DNA of 64,000 bases from Actinomadura sp. K4S16 (GTDB lineage Bacteria; Actinomycetota; Actinomycetes; Streptosporangiales; Streptosporangiaceae). The notes beneath the pieces were generated by a model that saw nothing but the letters and a program-made list of their open reading frames with translations, searched no databases and was not told where the DNA came from. The stretch lies in the NCBI RefSeq assembly GCF_008327685.1, contig NZ_BDDE01000010.1:1178001-1242000 (forward strand), given 5' to 3'. Below are positions 1-12,686 of this stretch, one piece after another. How positions within the stretch are numbered: the first letter of the stretch is position 1; the number at the start of each line of letters is the position of its first letter. The position numbers and the translations under genes are program-made.

Positions 1-915
1 CATGCGCAGCGCGGCGGACTCGGCGGCGCCGGGCCCCGCGAGGTCCATCCGCCAGGGCGGCTCGCCGTCGATCTCGACGCGGTGGCCCTCCGTCCCGCCG
101 GACGGCGGCGCGGGCCAGTGCGGGGCGATGTCCGCGCGCAGCCGGGCGACGTGCTCGACGGTGATCACGGGACGGCCGCGCAGCAGTCCCGACACCTGGA
201 ACCGCAGCCCGGCCAGGGTCCCCTTGGCGACGCGCCCGGCGTCATCGGGCGCCGGGCACGACTCGTAGGTCTCGCGCACGTCGTCCAGCGGCACCGCCAG
301 GTGCTCGGCGAGGAGGCGCACGACCGGCCCCCAGGTCCGTCGCGGGCCGCCCGGCCGGACGATCGGCGGACGGTGCCCGAGGGGGCCGCCAAAGCCGAAC
401 CGGTCGCCGGCCTCAGGGTCGTCCCCGCAGGTGAACCGGGTGATCGTGACGCCGTGCACGCGGCGGCAGCCGCCGCTCAGCAGCAGCGGGAGCACGTCGT
501 CCACCGGGCCGGGCGCGAGGGTGAGGCAGGCGGCGCCGCCGGTCGCGCAGGCGGACCGCAGCCGGCGCACGAGGGCCCGATCGGCGGAGGGTGGATGGAC
601 CAGCGAGGGCAGGGCGTCCGACACCACGCCGGTGCCCGCCTCCAGGATGCGGCACAGCTCCCCGGCCACGTCCCGGGCGCGGGAGGCCGTGTGGCAGACG
701 ACGTGGGGGCGCCGGGCCAGGAGCGCCGCCGGGTCCTCGGTGGCGCGGATCCCGGCGGGGCGGCCGCTTCCGGCCAGCTCGGCCGCGTCGACGCCGGCGT
801 GCCGGGGGTCGGTGGCGACGACCCCGGCCAGTTCGAGGTCCGGGTGCCCGAGCAGCGCTCCGAGCGCCGACCTGCCGACGGACCCGGTGCCCCACTGGCC
901 GACGAGATAGGACAT
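1..915 (-). CDS. Dihydrodipicolinate reductase-like NAD(P)-dependent oxidoreductase (3' end cut off)
   Basis: About 305 codons are visible and the stop lies beyond the left edge. The ATG at 913-915 follows an AAGGTGG ribosome site. The N-terminus is a Rossmann nucleotide-binding fold (GQWGTGSVGRSALGALL, then GVVATDP), as in DapB-N-type proteins and 2,4-diaminopentanoate-type amine dehydrogenases of actinobacteria. A housekeeping DapB is shorter and lacks this style of start, so lysine synthesis is unlikely; a catabolic or secondary substrate is an inference. It is divergent from the ligase gene at 1031, and a TetR-type palindrome lies just upstream. Confidence 0.7.
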   Translation of the reverse strand, partial: MSYLVGQWGTGSVGRSALGALLGHPDLELAGVVATDPRHAGVDAAELAGSGRPAGIRATEDPAALLARRPHVVCHTASRARDVAGELCRILEAGTGVVSDALPSLVHPPSADRALVRRLRSACATGGAACLTLAPGPVDDVLPLLLSGGCRRVHGVTITRFTCGDDPEAGDRFGFGGPLGHRPPIVRPGGPRRTWGPVVRLLAEHLAVPLDDVRETYESCPAPDDAGRVAKGTLAGLRFQVSGLLRGRPVITVEHVARLRADIAPHWPAPPSGGTEGHRVEIDGEPPWRMDLAGPGAAESAALRM

Positions 916-929
916 ACCACCACCTTTTG

Positions 930-943
930 ACCAAGCGCTCGGT
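930..943. promoter_or_regulatory. TetR-type palindromic operator candidate
   Basis: ACCAAGCGCTCGGT is a near-perfect 14-bp palindrome (ACCnAGCGCTnGGT form), 15-28 nt upstream of the ATG at 915 in the divergent intergenic region. This shape is common for actinobacterial TetR-family repressors. No TetR gene is present in the visible DNA. Confidence 0.45.
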
Positions 944-1030
944 TGACCGCGCGCATTCTAGGCACGCCGGTCCGGCCAGAACGACCCTCCCCGGGGACGT
1001 ACATCCGTGCAGGCCGGGAAGGAACATCTG

Positions 1031-2161
1031 GTGACACTTCGCACGGGTGCACGCACGTTCGGGGTGGAAGAGGAACTGCTCCTGGTCGACCCGGACACGG
1101 GCGCGCCCCAGGCACTCTCCGGCTCCGTGATCCACTACGCCCGCCGCCATGACGAGCTGTTCCTGACCGGCGGGCGGCGCTCCAAGGCGCTGGAGACCGA
1201 GCTCCAGCGCGAGCAGGTGGAGACGGCCACCCCGGTCTGCGTCTCGCTGGACGAGGTGTCCGACCACGTCCGGTCGGCGCGGATCGCGGCGGCCCAGTCG
1301 GCGGCCGGGGTGGGCGCCGCCGTCGCCGCGCTGGCGACCTCGCCGGTCAGCGTCCGCCCGTCGCTGACCCCGTCGCACCGCTACCTGCGGATGGCCGACG
1401 CCTACGGCCCCACCGCCGACGAGCAGCTCACCTGCGGCTGCCACGTGCACGTCGGCATCGAGTCCGCGGAGGAGGGCGTCGCCGTCCTCGACCGGATCCG
1501 GCCATGGCTGCCCCCGCTGCTCGCGCTCAGCGCGAACTCCCCGTTCTGGCAGGGCGCCGACACGGGCTCCGACAGCTGGCGGCACCAGGTCTGGGGCCGC
1601 TGGCCGTCCAGCGGCCCGACCGAGCTGTTCGGTTCGGCGGAGGCCTACCGGGCCACCGTCAAGGCGCTGCTCGCGACCGGCGCCCTGGTGGACGAGGGCA
1701 TGATCTACTTCGACGCCCGGCTGTCCCGGCACTACCCGACCGTGGAGATCCGCGTCGCGGACGTGTGCCTGGAGGCCGACGACGCCGTGCTGACGGCCGC
1801 GCTGGTCCGGGCGCTCGTCGAGACCGCCGCGGACGCGTGGCACCGGGGCGAGCCGCCCGACCCGGTGCGCGCGGACCTGATGCGCCTGGCGATGTGGCGG
1901 GCCGGACGCTCCGGCCTGCGCGAACAACTCGTCCACCCCCGCACCCACCTCGCCGCCCCCGCCCGCGAGGTCGTGGAGGCGCTGCTCGACCACCTGTCCC
2001 CCGCGCTCGACCGCGCAGGGGACCTCGACACCGTCACCAAGCTCCTCCGCGGCGTGCTGGAGCGCGGGAACGGGGCCCGGTTCCAGCGCGCCGTCTACGC
2101 CCGGACCGGTGACGTGCCGAGCGTGGTCACCGCCGCCGTCCAGGAGACGGTGTCGGTCTGA
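1031..2161 (+). CDS. Carboxylate-amine ligase, glutamate-cysteine ligase 2 (YbdK) family
   Basis: A 376-residue protein close to the family length. The N-terminus (RTFGVEEELLLVDP) carries the GVEEE signature of the GCS2/YbdK ATP-dependent carboxylate-amine ligases, followed by the CGCHVHVGI segment near residue 135 and the SANSPFW segment near 168. Known members ligate glutamate and cysteine, but the true substrate in actinomycetes is often unknown. I chose the GTG at 1031 because AAGGA lies 7 nt upstream; an in-frame GTG at 1007 has no such site. It stands alone, with a strong hairpin just after the stop. Confidence 0.85.
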   Translation: MTLRTGARTFGVEEELLLVDPDTGAPQALSGSVIHYARRHDELFLTGGRRSKALETELQREQVETATPVCVSLDEVSDHVRSARIAAAQSAAGVGAAVAALATSPVSVRPSLTPSHRYLRMADAYGPTADEQLTCGCHVHVGIESAEEGVAVLDRIRPWLPPLLALSANSPFWQGADTGSDSWRHQVWGRWPSSGPTELFGSAEAYRATVKALLATGALVDEGMIYFDARLSRHYPTVEIRVADVCLEADDAVLTAALVRALVETAADAWHRGEPPDPVRADLMRLAMWRAGRSGLREQLVHPRTHLAAPAREVVEALLDHLSPALDRAGDLDTVTKLLRGVLERGNGARFQRAVYARTGDVPSVVTAAVQETVSV

Positions 2162-2180
2162 GGGAGGGCGGGTGCGGATC

Positions 2181-2214
2181 GGCGCCGGAGCCGCGGTCGT
2201 GCGGCCCCGGCGCC
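2181..2214. terminator. Bidirectional hairpin terminator candidate
   Basis: GGCGCCGG-A-GCCGC pairs with GCGGC-C-CCGGCGCC around the loop GGTCGT, a 13-bp stem with one A/C mismatch. It sits between the ligase stop (2161) and the convergent WYL gene stop (2237). There is no U-tract, as is usual in this GC range. Confidence 0.65.
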
Positions 2215-2236
2215 GGGGTGCGGTCAGGCCGTGCGG

Positions 2237-2743
2237 TCAGGCCGTGCGGCGCTTCTGGAAGGGCAGGTAGCGGTCGGCGCGCCGGTGCCGGGCGAGCAGG
2301 CCGGTGGACTCGACCGCGAGGATGCGGTCGAAGCGGAAGGCGCGCACGCCGCGGCGCATGCGGCACCAGCCGACGAGGTACCAGTGGTCGCGGTGGACGA
2401 GGCAGGTGACCGGCTCGACCTCGCGGATCGTGACGTTGGCGCCGGCGTCGCCGTAGCAGAGCCGGACGACGCGGTGCTCGGTGATGGCGGCGGCGATCAC
2501 GCGGGCCCGGTCGGAGGTGGAGGCGTCCAGGGGCGCGGTGAGGGTGGCGAGCGTGGTGGTGACCACGTCGTCGTGCGGAGCGGCGTCGAGGAGGGTGTGC
2601 AGGGCGCGGCGCGCGGTGGTGGCCTGCGGGCCGCCGCCGAGGTGCGCGAGGGAGAGCGCGAGGGCGGCGATCTCCGCCGCCGTGAGCGCGGGTGCGGTGT
2701 GCACGGTAGGCGCGGACTGGGGGTGCGTCGCAACGTTCGCCAT
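2237..2743 (-). CDS. WYL-domain protein lacking an N-terminal HTH
   Basis: A 168-residue protein. Residues about 70-160 form a WYL domain (RVVRLCYGD, then REVEPVTCLVHRDHWYLVGWCRMR and RAFRFDRI), the ligand-binding Sm-fold module of YafY/PafBC regulators. Residues 20-65 look like the central helical part of such regulators. The usual DeoR/HTH_11 DNA-binding domain is absent, so it may act with a partner or be a degenerate regulator. The ATG at 2743 has no Shine-Dalgarno; TATGAT lies 6 nt upstream, which suggests a leaderless transcript. A LexA-like palindrome overlaps that -10 element. Confidence 0.75.
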   Translation of the reverse strand: MANVATHPQSAPTVHTAPALTAAEIAALALSLAHLGGGPQATTARRALHTLLDAAPHDDVVTTTLATLTAPLDASTSDRARVIAAAITEHRVVRLCYGDAGANVTIREVEPVTCLVHRDHWYLVGWCRMRRGVRAFRFDRILAVESTGLLARHRRADRYLPFQKRRTA

Positions 2744-2746
2744 GGT

Positions 2747-2762
2747 TCGATCATACGTTCGA
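2747..2762 (-). promoter_or_regulatory. Leaderless -10 element with overlapping LexA/SOS-like palindrome
   Basis: On the minus strand TCGAACGTATGATCGA matches the actinobacterial LexA box TCGAAC-n4-GTTCGA at 11 of 12 positions. The TATGAT inside it (plus-strand 2750-2755) ends 6 nt before the WYL gene ATG, the spacing of a leaderless -10. LexA binding there would block the promoter. This is inference from sequence only. Confidence 0.4.
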
Positions 2763-2922
2763 ACACTGACATTTTGGAGGTCCCGGCGCGGGTGGACGCG
2801 GCGCGCGGCGCACCGCGGGCCGGTCCGGAGCGTTGATCGGCTTCGCGCTTGAGAAGGCGGCCTCGCATGGTGAAAACTGAGGCTCGGAAAACATGCTCTA
2901 TTCGGGGGAATCAGGGGCGAAC

Positions 2923-2945
2923 ATGGGTCAAGCCGTGGATCGGCG

Positions 2946-2949
<4 letters not shown>
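2923..2949 (+). CDS. Eight-codon leader ORF ahead of the kinase operon
   Basis: An ATG at 2923 preceded by AGGGG (spacing 5) opens an 8-codon frame (MGQAVDRR) that ends in TGA at 2947-2949. That stop overlaps the TTG start of the first operon gene by three bases. The next gene has no ribosome site of its own, so translation of the leader could deliver ribosomes to the TTG. Alternatively the real start of the next gene is the ATG at 2976. Confidence 0.4.
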
Positions 2950-7928
<4,979 letters not shown>

Positions 7929-7932
<4 letters not shown>

Positions 7933-9260
7933 GCGAGCCGCAGTTCACCCTCTCCATCGACCAGAACAAGTACCTGCCCGTGGGCGGACGCGAGATGCAC
8001 GCCATCGTGTCGGTCGAGGCGGTCGCCGCCCCGGGCGGCGCCCCCGCCCCGTCCGCGACCCGGGCGGCCGAGGTCGTCATCATCGACACCTCGGGTTCGA
8101 TGTCCTACCCGGAGACCAAGCTGCGCGCGGCGATCGCGGCCGCGCAGGTCGCGATCGACACGCTGCGCGACGGCGTGGAGTTCGCGGTCGTGTCCGGCTC
8201 CAACACGGCCTCGATGGTCTTCCCCCGGCACCAGGGGCTGGTCCCGGCGTCGCCGGAGACCCGCGCCGAGGCCAAGCACGTGCTGAGCCGGCTGAAGGCG
8301 TCCGGCGGCACCGCGATCGGCTCGTGGCTGCGGCTGGCCGACGACCTCTTCGCCGGCCGCGACGGCATCAGGCACGCGATCCTGCTGACCGACGGCAAGA
8401 ACCAGCACGAGACGCCGGAGCAGCTCGACGCGGCCCTGGCCCGCTGCGGCGGGCGGTTCGTCTGCGACTGCCGCGGCGTCGGCACCGACTGGGAGGTCGC
8501 CGAGCTGCGCAAGGTGGCGTCCGCCCTGCTCGGCAGCGTGGACATCGTGGCCGACCCGGCGGGCCTGGTGGCCGACTTCCGCGCCATGACGGAGGCGGCG
8601 ATGGGCAAGTCCGTCGCCGACGTCGCTCTGCGCGTGTGGACGCCCCAGACGGCGCGGCTGCGGTTCGTCAAGCAGGTCTCCCCCTCGGTGGAGGACCTCA
8701 CCGCCAAGCGCGCCGAGTCGGGCCCGCAGGCCGGCGACTACCCGCTCGGCGCGTGGGGCGCCGAGAGCCGCGACTACCACATCTGCGTTGAGCTGCCGCC
8801 CGGGGAGGTCGGCAAGGAGCTGCGCGCGGCGTGGGTGAAGCTCGTCGTGCCGGGTGCGCCCGGCGAGGAGGCGCGGGTCGCCGCGAGCGCGAACGTCCTG
8901 GCCCAGTGGACCGACGACGAGGCGGAGTCCACCCGGATCAACCCGCGGGTCGCGGGCTACACCGGGCAGGCGGAGCTGGCCGCGGCGATCCAGGAGGGCC
9001 TCCAGGCGCGCAAGGACGGCGACGTCGACACCGCGACGGCGCGGCTCGGCCGGGCCGTGGTGCTCGCGGGCGAGGCCGGCAACGACGAGATCACCGCGAT
9101 GCTGCGCAAGGTGGTGGACGTCGTCGACGAGGCGACCGGTACCGTCCGGTTGAAGCGCGACGTCGCCAAGGCCGACGAGATGGAGCTCGACACGCGCTCC
9201 AGCAAGACGGTCCGGACACGCAAGGACGAGACGGTGACCACCAGGAGGAGCGAGGGCTGA
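7929..9260 (+). CDS. von Willebrand factor A domain protein
   Basis: A 443-residue protein. The vWA domain spans about residues 48-230 with an intact MIDAS site: DTSGS near 54, GGTAIG near 126 and LLTDGKN near 153. The remainder is a beta-rich region followed by a helical tail ending in Arg/Lys/Thr-rich residues. There is no signal peptide or membrane segment, so it is cytoplasmic. vWA proteins next to kinase, PP2C and FHA genes usually act as metal-dependent docking platforms, which is the inferred role here. The start ATG overlaps the phosphatase stop by 4 nt. Confidence 0.88.
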
Positions 9261-9262
9261 GC

Positions 9263-10165
9263 ATGGCGAGCTGCCCCAGCGGACACACCTCGCAGTCGCA
9301 GGACTACTGCGACGTCTGCGGCGAGCGCATCGGCGGCGCCCCCTCCGGCGCCGCCGCGGGCGCGTCCGCCCCGCAGCCGTCGCCGGGCGGGACTCCGTGC
9401 CCCGACTGCGGGACCCCGAGCACCGACCGCTTCTGCGAGGCGTGCGGCTATGACTTCGCCATCGGGGGCGGCAAGCCCACCCCGGCGTCGGAGCCCGCCC
9501 CCTCACCGGCGCAGACCGCGCCGTATGAGGCCATGTCCCCTGAGTCCGTCCCGTCCGGGTCCCCTGCGTCCGTCCCGTCCGGACCCCACGCGGCGCAGCG
9601 CGGGCCGTCCGACCCGCGGCGCCCGCCCGCGCCTCCCATTCCGGCGCCGCCCGTGCCGGCGCCGCCCGTGCCCGCTCCCCCGGTCCCGGCTCCGCCGGTC
9701 CCCGCGCCGCCGGTTCCGACGCATCCCGTCCCGGAGCCGTCCGCCCCCGGGGCGGTGTGGACGGCGGTCGTCCGCGCCGACCGCGAGTACTACAACACGG
9801 TCATCGCCGAAGAGGGGCCCGACTCGGCGTCGCTGTCGTTCCCGCCGTACGCGCCCGAGCGGCGCATCCCGCTCACCGGAGGCCAGGTCCGCATCGGGCG
9901 GCGCAGCTCCTCGCAACCCTCTCCGCCCGAGATCGACCTGCGCGAGCCCCCCGAGGACCCCGGCGTCTCCCACGTGCACGCGGTGCTGTTGGCGAAGCCC
10001 GACGGCACCTGGACGCTGGTCGACCCCGGCTCCACCAACCGCACCTGCGTGAACGGCTCCACCGCCCCCATCCCCTACAACGTGGAGGTCCCGCTCACCG
10101 ACGGCGACCGGATCCACGTGGGCGCCTGGACCACGATCACGCTCACCCGAGGCGAGGCGACATGA
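9263..10165 (+). CDS. FHA-domain protein with zinc ribbons and a Pro-rich linker
   Basis: A 300-residue protein. Two small ribbons open it (residues 4-20 with DYCDVCG; 46-62 with CPDCG...FCEACG). A proline-rich linker follows (about 75-162, repeated PAPPVP units). The C-terminal FHA domain (about 195-300) keeps the phosphothreonine-binding residues RIGRRS, SHVH and STNRTCVNG. GarA, the mycobacterial PknG substrate, is also an FHA protein, but this one lacks the N-terminal ETT phosphorylation motif, so it is not a simple GarA orthologue. ATG at 9263 lies 2 nt after the vWA stop, with GAGG upstream. Confidence 0.88.
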   Translation: MASCPSGHTSQSQDYCDVCGERIGGAPSGAAAGASAPQPSPGGTPCPDCGTPSTDRFCEACGYDFAIGGGKPTPASEPAPSPAQTAPYEAMSPESVPSGSPASVPSGPHAAQRGPSDPRRPPAPPIPAPPVPAPPVPAPPVPAPPVPAPPVPTHPVPEPSAPGAVWTAVVRADREYYNTVIAEEGPDSASLSFPPYAPERRIPLTGGQVRIGRRSSSQPSPPEIDLREPPEDPGVSHVHAVLLAKPDGTWTLVDPGSTNRTCVNGSTAPIPYNVEVPLTDGDRIHVGAWTTITLTRGEAT

Positions 10166-11670
10166 CGGCCGTCCAGCAGTCCCCGCCGGCGGGCCCGCCG
10201 AGCCCCGCCGCGCACGCGCCGCCCCCGGCCCGGGGCGGAGGCGGCGGGGACCTCCGCCCGGCCGCCGCGCCGACCGGTGTCGCGCGGCTGCTGCCCCGCA
10301 CCGTCGCGGCCCGCGTCCGGGCGCTGACCGTGCTGTCGCTGGTGCTGCTGGTGGCGCTGCTCGGCGTCGCCTGGGCGGCGATCGGCGACGCCCGCGAGGG
10401 GGTGCGGGTCATCGGGCACGACGCGGGCCCGCAGGTCGTCGCCACCGGTGACCTGTACTTCCAGCTCAGCGACATGGACGCGCAGCTCGCGAACGCGCTG
10501 CTGATCGGCGACGCGGCGGGCGGCGGGCGCGAGCAGGCGCTCGCCCGCTACGACCAGAACCGGCGCAGGGCCGGCGACGCGCTGCTGAAGGCCGCCAAGC
10601 TCGCCGACGAGACGACCGAGAACAACACGGCCCGCGACCTGCTGGACGCGCTGGCCCGCTACGAGCGCCTCGCCGGGCAGGCCCTGCTGCTGGACCGGCA
10701 GAGCCCCCACGCGTCCGGGCCTCCGGCGCAGAAGGTCGTCGACCTCTACCGGCAGGCGACCGACCTGATGAAGCTGGACCTGCTGCCGAAGGCGTACAAC
10801 CTGACGCTCGACAACGGCACCCTCGTCCGGCACACCTACGAGGACAAGCGGTCGGCGGTCCTCGCCGGCCGCACCGGCATCCTCGCCACGGGCCTGGCGC
10901 TCGTGGCCGTCCTCGCCGGATTCCAGCTCTACCTGGCCCGGCGCTTCCGCCGGCTGCTGAACGTTCCGCTCGCGCTGGCGACGCTCGGAACGCTCGTCCT
11001 TGTCGCGGCGGGCTCCCTGATGCTCACCGGCCAGGCGGACCATCTGCGCCAGGCCAAGGAGGAGGGCTTCGACTCGATCCTGGGGCTCTCGCGGACCCGC
11101 GCCATCAGCAACAGCGCGAACGCCGACGAGACCCGGTTCCTGCTCGACCCCGGACGGGCCGACGCCTACGAGCAGGTGTACCTGAGCAAGTCGCAGACCG
11201 TCCTGTACCTGAAGGCCGGGAACCTGACCCAGTACAACGCGGCCGTCCAGAAGGATCTGTCCTTCGAGCCCGGACGCGTGCCGTTCCTCGGCTTCCTGGG
11301 CGCCGAGGCCGGGCGGCCGGCGCGGTCGGCCGCGCAGAAGGCGCGGCTCGCGGACGGCATGAACAAGGTGCTCGCCGACTACCAGAAGGTCCAGGCGAAC
11401 GACCGCCGGATGCGCGACCTCGCGGACGGGGGGCAGCGCGACCAGGCGGTCGCCGCCCGCGGTGCGGCCGCCGCCGACTTCACCCGGTACGACCGCTCCC
11501 TCCAGGCGCTGGTCGCCATCCACCAGAGGGCGTTCGACGAGGCCGTGAAGGACGGGGACGGCGGGACGAGCGGCTGGTACGCCGTCCTGCCCGCCGCCGG
11601 CGTCGTCATCGCGGCGCTCGTGCTCATCGGCGTGCGCCCCCGCCTGGCCGAGTACCGGTGGTCGAAGTGA
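10162..11670 (+). CDS. glnX: GlnX-like four-helix membrane sensor
   Basis: A 502-residue membrane protein. A Pro/Ala-rich cytoplasmic tail is followed by TM1 (about 53-74), an extracytoplasmic helical domain (75-231), TM2 (232-257), TM3 (268-290), a second extracytoplasmic domain (291-471), TM4 (472-492) and a short basic tail. This matches Rv0412c (GlnX), which relays amino-acid binding by GlnH to PknG. There is no kinase or cyclase output domain, so the signal must pass through partners, presumably the kinase complex of this operon. ATGA overlap with the FHA gene. Confidence 0.82.
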   Translation: MTAVQQSPPAGPPSPAAHAPPPARGGGGGDLRPAAAPTGVARLLPRTVAARVRALTVLSLVLLVALLGVAWAAIGDAREGVRVIGHDAGPQVVATGDLYFQLSDMDAQLANALLIGDAAGGGREQALARYDQNRRRAGDALLKAAKLADETTENNTARDLLDALARYERLAGQALLLDRQSPHASGPPAQKVVDLYRQATDLMKLDLLPKAYNLTLDNGTLVRHTYEDKRSAVLAGRTGILATGLALVAVLAGFQLYLARRFRRLLNVPLALATLGTLVLVAAGSLMLTGQADHLRQAKEEGFDSILGLSRTRAISNSANADETRFLLDPGRADAYEQVYLSKSQTVLYLKAGNLTQYNAAVQKDLSFEPGRVPFLGFLGAEAGRPARSAAQKARLADGMNKVLADYQKVQANDRRMRDLADGGQRDQAVAARGAAAADFTRYDRSLQALVAIHQRAFDEAVKDGDGGTSGWYAVLPAAGVVIAALVLIGVRPRLAEYRWSK

Positions 11671-12512
11671 GGGCGCGGCGCCTCGCGGCGGCGGTGCTCG
11701 CGGCCGCGGCCGTCCTCGGCGCGGGGACGGCCTGCGCGATCGCGGACGCCCGGGAGGACTCCGTCGCCGGCAAGAAGGCGCTCGTCATCGGCGTGAACGG
11801 CGACCAGCCGGGGCTCGGCGAGCGCCAGGGCGACGGCTCGTTCACCGGATTCGACGTCGACATCGCCAAGGAGATCGCCCGGCGCCTGAAAGTGCGCGCC
11901 GGCGACGTGACGTTCAAGCGGGTCACGTCGGCGACCCGCGAGAAAATGCTTCAGGACGGCGACGTCGACCTCGTGGTGGCCAGCTATTCCGTCACGCCCG
12001 AACGCAAGGTTCAGGTGTCGTTCGCGGGTCCCTACTATGTGGCCCACCAGGACATTCTCGTCCGCCGTTCCGACGCCGGCCGCATCCGGAACATCGACGA
12101 CCTGAAAGGGCGGCGGCTGTGCCGCGTCCCCGGGTCGGTGTCGTTCCCGCGCGTCCACGACGAGCAGGGCGTCGCGGCGCTGCCGGTCGAGGCGGGCGGG
12201 TACGCGGGGTGCCTCACCGAGCTCACCGGGGGGCGGCTCGACGCCGTCTCGACCGACGACCTGATCCTCGCGGGCCTCGCGGCGAAGGCGTCCGGGAGCG
12301 GCGGCGGGCTCACGATCGTCAACGCCCCGTTCACCGACGAGCCGTACGGCGTCGGCATCAGGAAGGGCGACGTCAACGGCTGCGAGGCGGTCAACAAGGC
12401 GATCACGGGGCTGTACCAAGACGGCACCGCCCCACGCCTGCTGGACAAATGGTTCCGCCCCGCCGGGCTGAAAGTCACCACCACCGTCCCGCAATTCGAG
12501 GGCTGCGTCTGA
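11667..12512 (+). CDS. glnH: GlnH-like amino-acid-binding lipoprotein
   Basis: A 281-residue periplasmic-binding protein of SBP family 3. An N-terminal signal ends at a weak lipobox (GAGTAC near residue 21). FDVDIAKEIARRL and DLVVASYSVTPER are the usual family segments. In M. tuberculosis GlnH binds Asp/Glu/Asn and signals through GlnX rather than through a permease; no permease or ATPase of that type is encoded here either. I prefer GTG 11667, which overlaps the glnX stop by 4 nt; GTG 11658 is an alternative adding three residues. Confidence 0.85.
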   Translation: MRARRLAAAVLAAAAVLGAGTACAIADAREDSVAGKKALVIGVNGDQPGLGERQGDGSFTGFDVDIAKEIARRLKVRAGDVTFKRVTSATREKMLQDGDVDLVVASYSVTPERKVQVSFAGPYYVAHQDILVRRSDAGRIRNIDDLKGRRLCRVPGSVSFPRVHDEQGVAALPVEAGGYAGCLTELTGGRLDAVSTDDLILAGLAAKASGSGGGLTIVNAPFTDEPYGVGIRKGDVNGCEAVNKAITGLYQDGTAPRLLDKWFRPAGLKVTTTVPQFEGCV

Positions 12513-12560
12513 GAATTCGTCACCGAGCGCATGGGAAGTGTCACGGAATGGCACGGGACG

Positions 12561-12581
12561 GACCGGTGAGGCCGGCCGGTC
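12561..12581 (+). terminator. Hairpin after the GlnH gene
   Basis: GACCGG pairs with CCGGTC across a 9-nt loop, about 50 nt after the glnH stop. It could end the seven-gene operon. It is modest in length and lacks a U-tract. Confidence 0.35.
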
Positions 12582-12599
12582 ACTGAGATCAGTCGGTTA

Positions 12600-12640
12600 C
12601 GTAAGTTTTGGTCGGCCCACGTGATCGTAAGTTATGGTCG
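12600..12640 (+). promoter_or_regulatory. Pair of 15-bp direct repeats in the promoter of the next gene
   Basis: CGTAAGTTTTGGTCG (12600-12614) and CGTAAGTTATGGTCG (12626-12640) differ at one base and start 26 nt apart, about 2.5 helical turns. They lie 47-87 nt upstream of the ATG at 12687, where an operator or activator site would sit. The binding factor is unknown. Confidence 0.45.
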
Positions 12641-12686
12641 CGATCAAAACCCGTTCCGGTAATCAGCGTCACGCCCGAGGAGTGCA

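Noticed and set aside
2872-2892. Two GAAAAC direct repeats upstream of the kinase operon as a GlnR site
   Set aside because: Spacing is 15 bp, not the 11 bp of GlnR boxes, and the pentamer does not match.
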